Source: an uncultured Eubacteriaceae bacterium (GTDB lineage: Bacteria > Bacillota > Clostridia > Eubacteriales > Eubacteriaceae). From it: 7,874 nt of DNA. Position numbers and translations under genes: made by a program. Of this stretch, positions 6,026-7,874 are shown in pieces. Every line of letters starts with the position of its first letter. The stretch's first letter is position 1. The stretch covers positions 1 through 7,874 of the forward strand of contig CANQOZ010000052.1 in NCBI GenBank assembly GCA_947625585.1, read 5' to 3'. The notes under the pieces were generated by a model, which was not told where the DNA came from, did not search any database, and saw only the letters and a program-made list of their open reading frames with translations.

Positions 6026-7489
6026 ATGGATAGAAAACAAAATTATTCCAGCTTCATAACCGAAAAAGATAAAAAACGTAGTGAACATAATAAATTCAGG
6101 AATTTCATCTCGTCAAGACTAACCTCTTTATTTTGGATCATAGTAGGAGTATGTTGTATGATCGAAGGAGCTGTAATATTCGGAGATGATACTAATAATA
6201 TTCATACAATGAATGACATCTATTTTATGTTATCTATTGGATTTGCGGGTTTGATCTATTTCTTTTTCTTATTACCAAAGTTCCACTCAAAAGTGATAAG
6301 AATTTTTATAGCAATCGGCCTATTTTTTGTATTTGAGATCTTGTTTCATTATTTTGGAAATTATGGAGATGGTCTTATAACGCCGATAAGATATGTTACT
6401 AGTGTTTGTATTATTGTTATTGGACTATCGATGCTCCTAGAGGTTATTCGAAGAATTCATGATAGAGTATGGTTTTTTAGACCTCTTTTTTGGGGAATCA
6501 TATATCTTTTGATAGGATTCGATTTATTCCCTAGCAATGGAGATAACGATTTTTATACAACATTAGGTTTTTACTTTATGGTCCTTGGATTTAATTTTAC
6601 CTGGGAATCATTACGATCATTATTTTATTTCAGAAAGAATCCTAAAGAACGCAAAAGAAAATTAATCACCTTACCAACTTTTATATCTGCTTTTATTCCA
6701 ATTGGATTCTATTCTCAGGTCAATAACCGGATTGAAAAAGTTAATGCAAGTGAGAATAGAGACTTATACTATAACAATTCTGATTTAAATAAAGTAGATA
6801 ATAAAGATAAAAGTAGTGAACTAACTGTATTTATTCATACTAGAGCTGGACTAATGCCTGGATTTGGTCATGTCGATCTAGCTTTTGACGATAAGATTTA
6901 CTGTTATGGTAACTACGACGACTCTAGTTGGTTTTTAGGTGGATTTATTTCAGATGGCGTACTTGTAACGACTACTCCAGAGAATCATATTCATAACGCT
7001 TTAAATAATGATAAAAAAATCTTAGTAGCCTATACTTTGAAAATATCTGAAAAGACTAAAAATAAGATTCAAAAGGAATTAGATAAAATTTTAAAGAAAA
7101 GCTATGTCTGGAAACCAAAAGCTCAATTAGCATCAGAAGGTTTAATCGAAGGTCCGCCAGAAAAATATGATGATATTAGTAGTACTATGTATTTAAATGA
7201 AAACACTGACTTTTATAAATTCAAAAAAGGTAGTAAATATAGAACCTATTATTTACTTGGACAAAACTGTGCGATGTTTGCTAATGATTTAATCGGCGAG
7301 TCAGGAATTAAGTTAGTGCGCTTAAATCGTATTGTAACACCAGGAACTTACCTAGAGTATTTAGATCAACTTTATAATATGAAGCATACTATTGTAACAG
7401 ACAGGAAAATCTATATGTTAAACAAGGATGGTAAACCTTATTTGTTACCACCAGAAGAGGAAATTGAAATTGAGAAAACAGTTAAATAA
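6026..7489 (+). CDS. Seven-pass membrane protein with extracytoplasmic permuted papain-like (DUF4105/NlpC-P60-like) domain
   Basis: I do not recognise this 487-residue protein as a named enzyme. Residues 1-27 are basic. Seven hydrophobic segments lie at about 35-52, 65-83, 90-109, 122-141, 150-168, 176-192 and 213-230. Positive loops (PKFHSKVIR, RRIHDR, RKNPKERKRK) alternate with acidic ones, which places the C-terminal 255 residues outside the cell. The six-helix part vaguely recalls HdeD/DUF308 proteins. After a polar linker (about 231-262) comes a domain with GHVDLAF (His282), YCYGNYDDSSW and GGFISDGVL, then QNCAMFANDL (Cys415). His before Cys is the order in circularly permuted NlpC/P60 folds (DUF4105, YiiX, LRAT). 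The catalytic pair is therefore inferred, perhaps for peptidoglycan, amide or ester cleavage. AGGTGA (6015-6020) five bases before ATG sets the start; GTG 6017 lies within that site. It is monocistronic by appearance. Confidence 0.85.
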   Translation: MDRKQNYSSFITEKDKKRSEHNKFRNFISSRLTSLFWIIVGVCCMIEGAVIFGDDTNNIHTMNDIYFMLSIGFAGLIYFFFLLPKFHSKVIRIFIAIGLFFVFEILFHYFGNYGDGLITPIRYVTSVCIIVIGLSMLLEVIRRIHDRVWFFRPLFWGIIYLLIGFDLFPSNGDNDFYTTLGFYFMVLGFNFTWESLRSLFYFRKNPKERKRKLITLPTFISAFIPIGFYSQVNNRIEKVNASENRDLYYNNSDLNKVDNKDKSSELTVFIHTRAGLMPGFGHVDLAFDDKIYCYGNYDDSSWFLGGFISDGVLVTTTPENHIHNALNNDKKILVAYTLKISEKTKNKIQKELDKILKKSYVWKPKAQLASEGLIEGPPEKYDDISSTMYLNENTDFYKFKKGSKYRTYYLLGQNCAMFANDLIGESGIKLVRLNRIVTPGTYLEYLDQLYNMKHTIVTDRKIYMLNKDGKPYLLPPEEEIEIEKTVK

Positions 7490-7533
7490 AAACCGATACT
7501 CTAACTGTTTAACGATATTTATATATAATAATT

Positions 7534-7564
7534 AATCTTAAATGTTTAAGATTTATCATTTTTA
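7534..7564 (+). terminator. Weak hairpin terminator after the membrane protein gene
   Basis: A perfect inverted repeat, AATCTTAAA (7534-7542) and TTTAAGATT (7545-7553), is followed by TATCATTTTTT. The stem is mostly A:T, so termination may be inefficient. Its place 45 bases after the stop and before the next gene supports the call. The rest of 7490-7658 is very AT-rich and shows no clear promoter for the downstream gene. Confidence 0.45.
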
Positions 7565-7658
7565 ATCCAATTAATAATCAAAAACATTATTTCTTATAGT
7601 CAAGGTTTAAAATCGTTTTTATATGGTATTTATTTTAAAAAAGCTTAAGAGGTTTATT

Positions 7659-7874
7659 ATGTGTACTTCTATTAACTATACCAATGGAGGCCACTTCTTC
7701 GGCAGAAATCTTGACTTACAGGTCGACTTGCCGGTACAGGCTGTTATTTCTCCAAAAAATTTTGATTTTAAATTTAAATACGCTCCCGATTATAAAGAAC
7801 ATAATCCATTGATTGGAATGGCTATGGTAGAAGATGGATATCCACTCTATTTTGAAGCTATAAATGATTGTGGT
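7659..7874 (+). CDS. Choloylglycine hydrolase / penicillin V acylase family protein, N-terminal part (partial)
   Basis: These are the first 72 codons of an N-terminal-nucleophile (Ntn) amidase of the bile salt hydrolase/penicillin V acylase family; the gene runs off the window. The start MCTSINY puts Cys2 directly after the initiator Met, so Met removal would expose the catalytic Cys. FGRNLDL follows, with Arg16 and Asp19 at the family's active-site positions, and then SPKNF and IGMAMVEDGYPLYFEA as in lactobacillus-type enzymes. The start is ATG at 7659 with AAGAGG (7647-7652) six bases upstream. No signal peptide is present, which fits the usual cytoplasmic Gram-positive enzymes. The substrate (conjugated bile salts, penicillin V or N-acyl-homoserine lactones) cannot be decided from this part; the discriminating loops lie beyond the end. 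Family assignment is sure. Confidence 0.93.
   Translation, partial: MCTSINYTNGGHFFGRNLDLQVDLPVQAVISPKNFDFKFKYAPDYKEHNPLIGMAMVEDGYPLYFEAINDCG

Noticed and set aside
1..7874. CRISPR array, insertion sequence, attachment site or phage genes, including integration next to the tRNA cluster
   Set aside because: I see no regularly spaced repeats, no transposase or integrase, no terminal inverted repeats, and no duplicated tRNA 3' end within the window.

Overview
The window looks like chromosomal DNA of an AT-rich, low-GC Gram-positive bacterium (Firmicutes/Bacilli-like). The evidence is a tilS-ftsH gene pair, strong Shine-Dalgarno sites, several GTG and TTG starts, tRNA genes that encode their own CCA end, and a choloylglycine-hydrolase family gene of the kind common in host-associated Firmicutes. 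TGG is used for Trp and TGA as a stop (the DUF1667 gene ends in TGA), so this is the standard bacterial code and not a Mycoplasma code. I cannot name a genus.

Left part, minus strand (5247 down to 1). Transcription runs right to left. First comes a tightly packed three-gene redox operon. It holds a GlpA/LhgO-like FAD oxidoreductase with a C-terminal BFD-type [2Fe-2S] domain, a two-dinucleotide-domain FAD/NAD oxidoreductase, and a small DUF1667 protein with a four-cysteine motif. The three are separated by a few bases or overlap by one, and probably form one enzyme complex that oxidises a substrate such as glycerol 3-phosphate. The substrate itself is not readable from the sequence. Next, with its own near-consensus promoter lying in the end of the DUF1667 gene, come tilS (tRNA-Ile lysidine synthetase) and ftsH (membrane AAA+ protease, cut by the window edge). 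The hpt gene that often sits between these two in Firmicutes is absent.

Middle (5248-5892). A 230-base divergent control region with palindromes separates the redox operon from a plus-strand tRNA cluster: Leu(UAA), initiator fMet(CAU), elongator Met(CAU), Val(UAC). A perfect-consensus promoter (TTGACA, 17 bp, TATAAT) drives the cluster and a strong intrinsic terminator ends it.

Right part, plus strand (6026-7874). A gene for a seven-pass membrane protein carries an extracytoplasmic domain that looks like a permuted papain/NlpC-P60-type (DUF4105-like) hydrolase, with an ordered His then Cys pair. After a weak hairpin comes the first 72 codons of a choloylglycine hydrolase/penicillin V acylase family protein, which runs off the window. 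The most unusual item is the seven-pass protein, which I do not recognise as a described enzyme. Every stretch without a gene is shorter than 300 bases.
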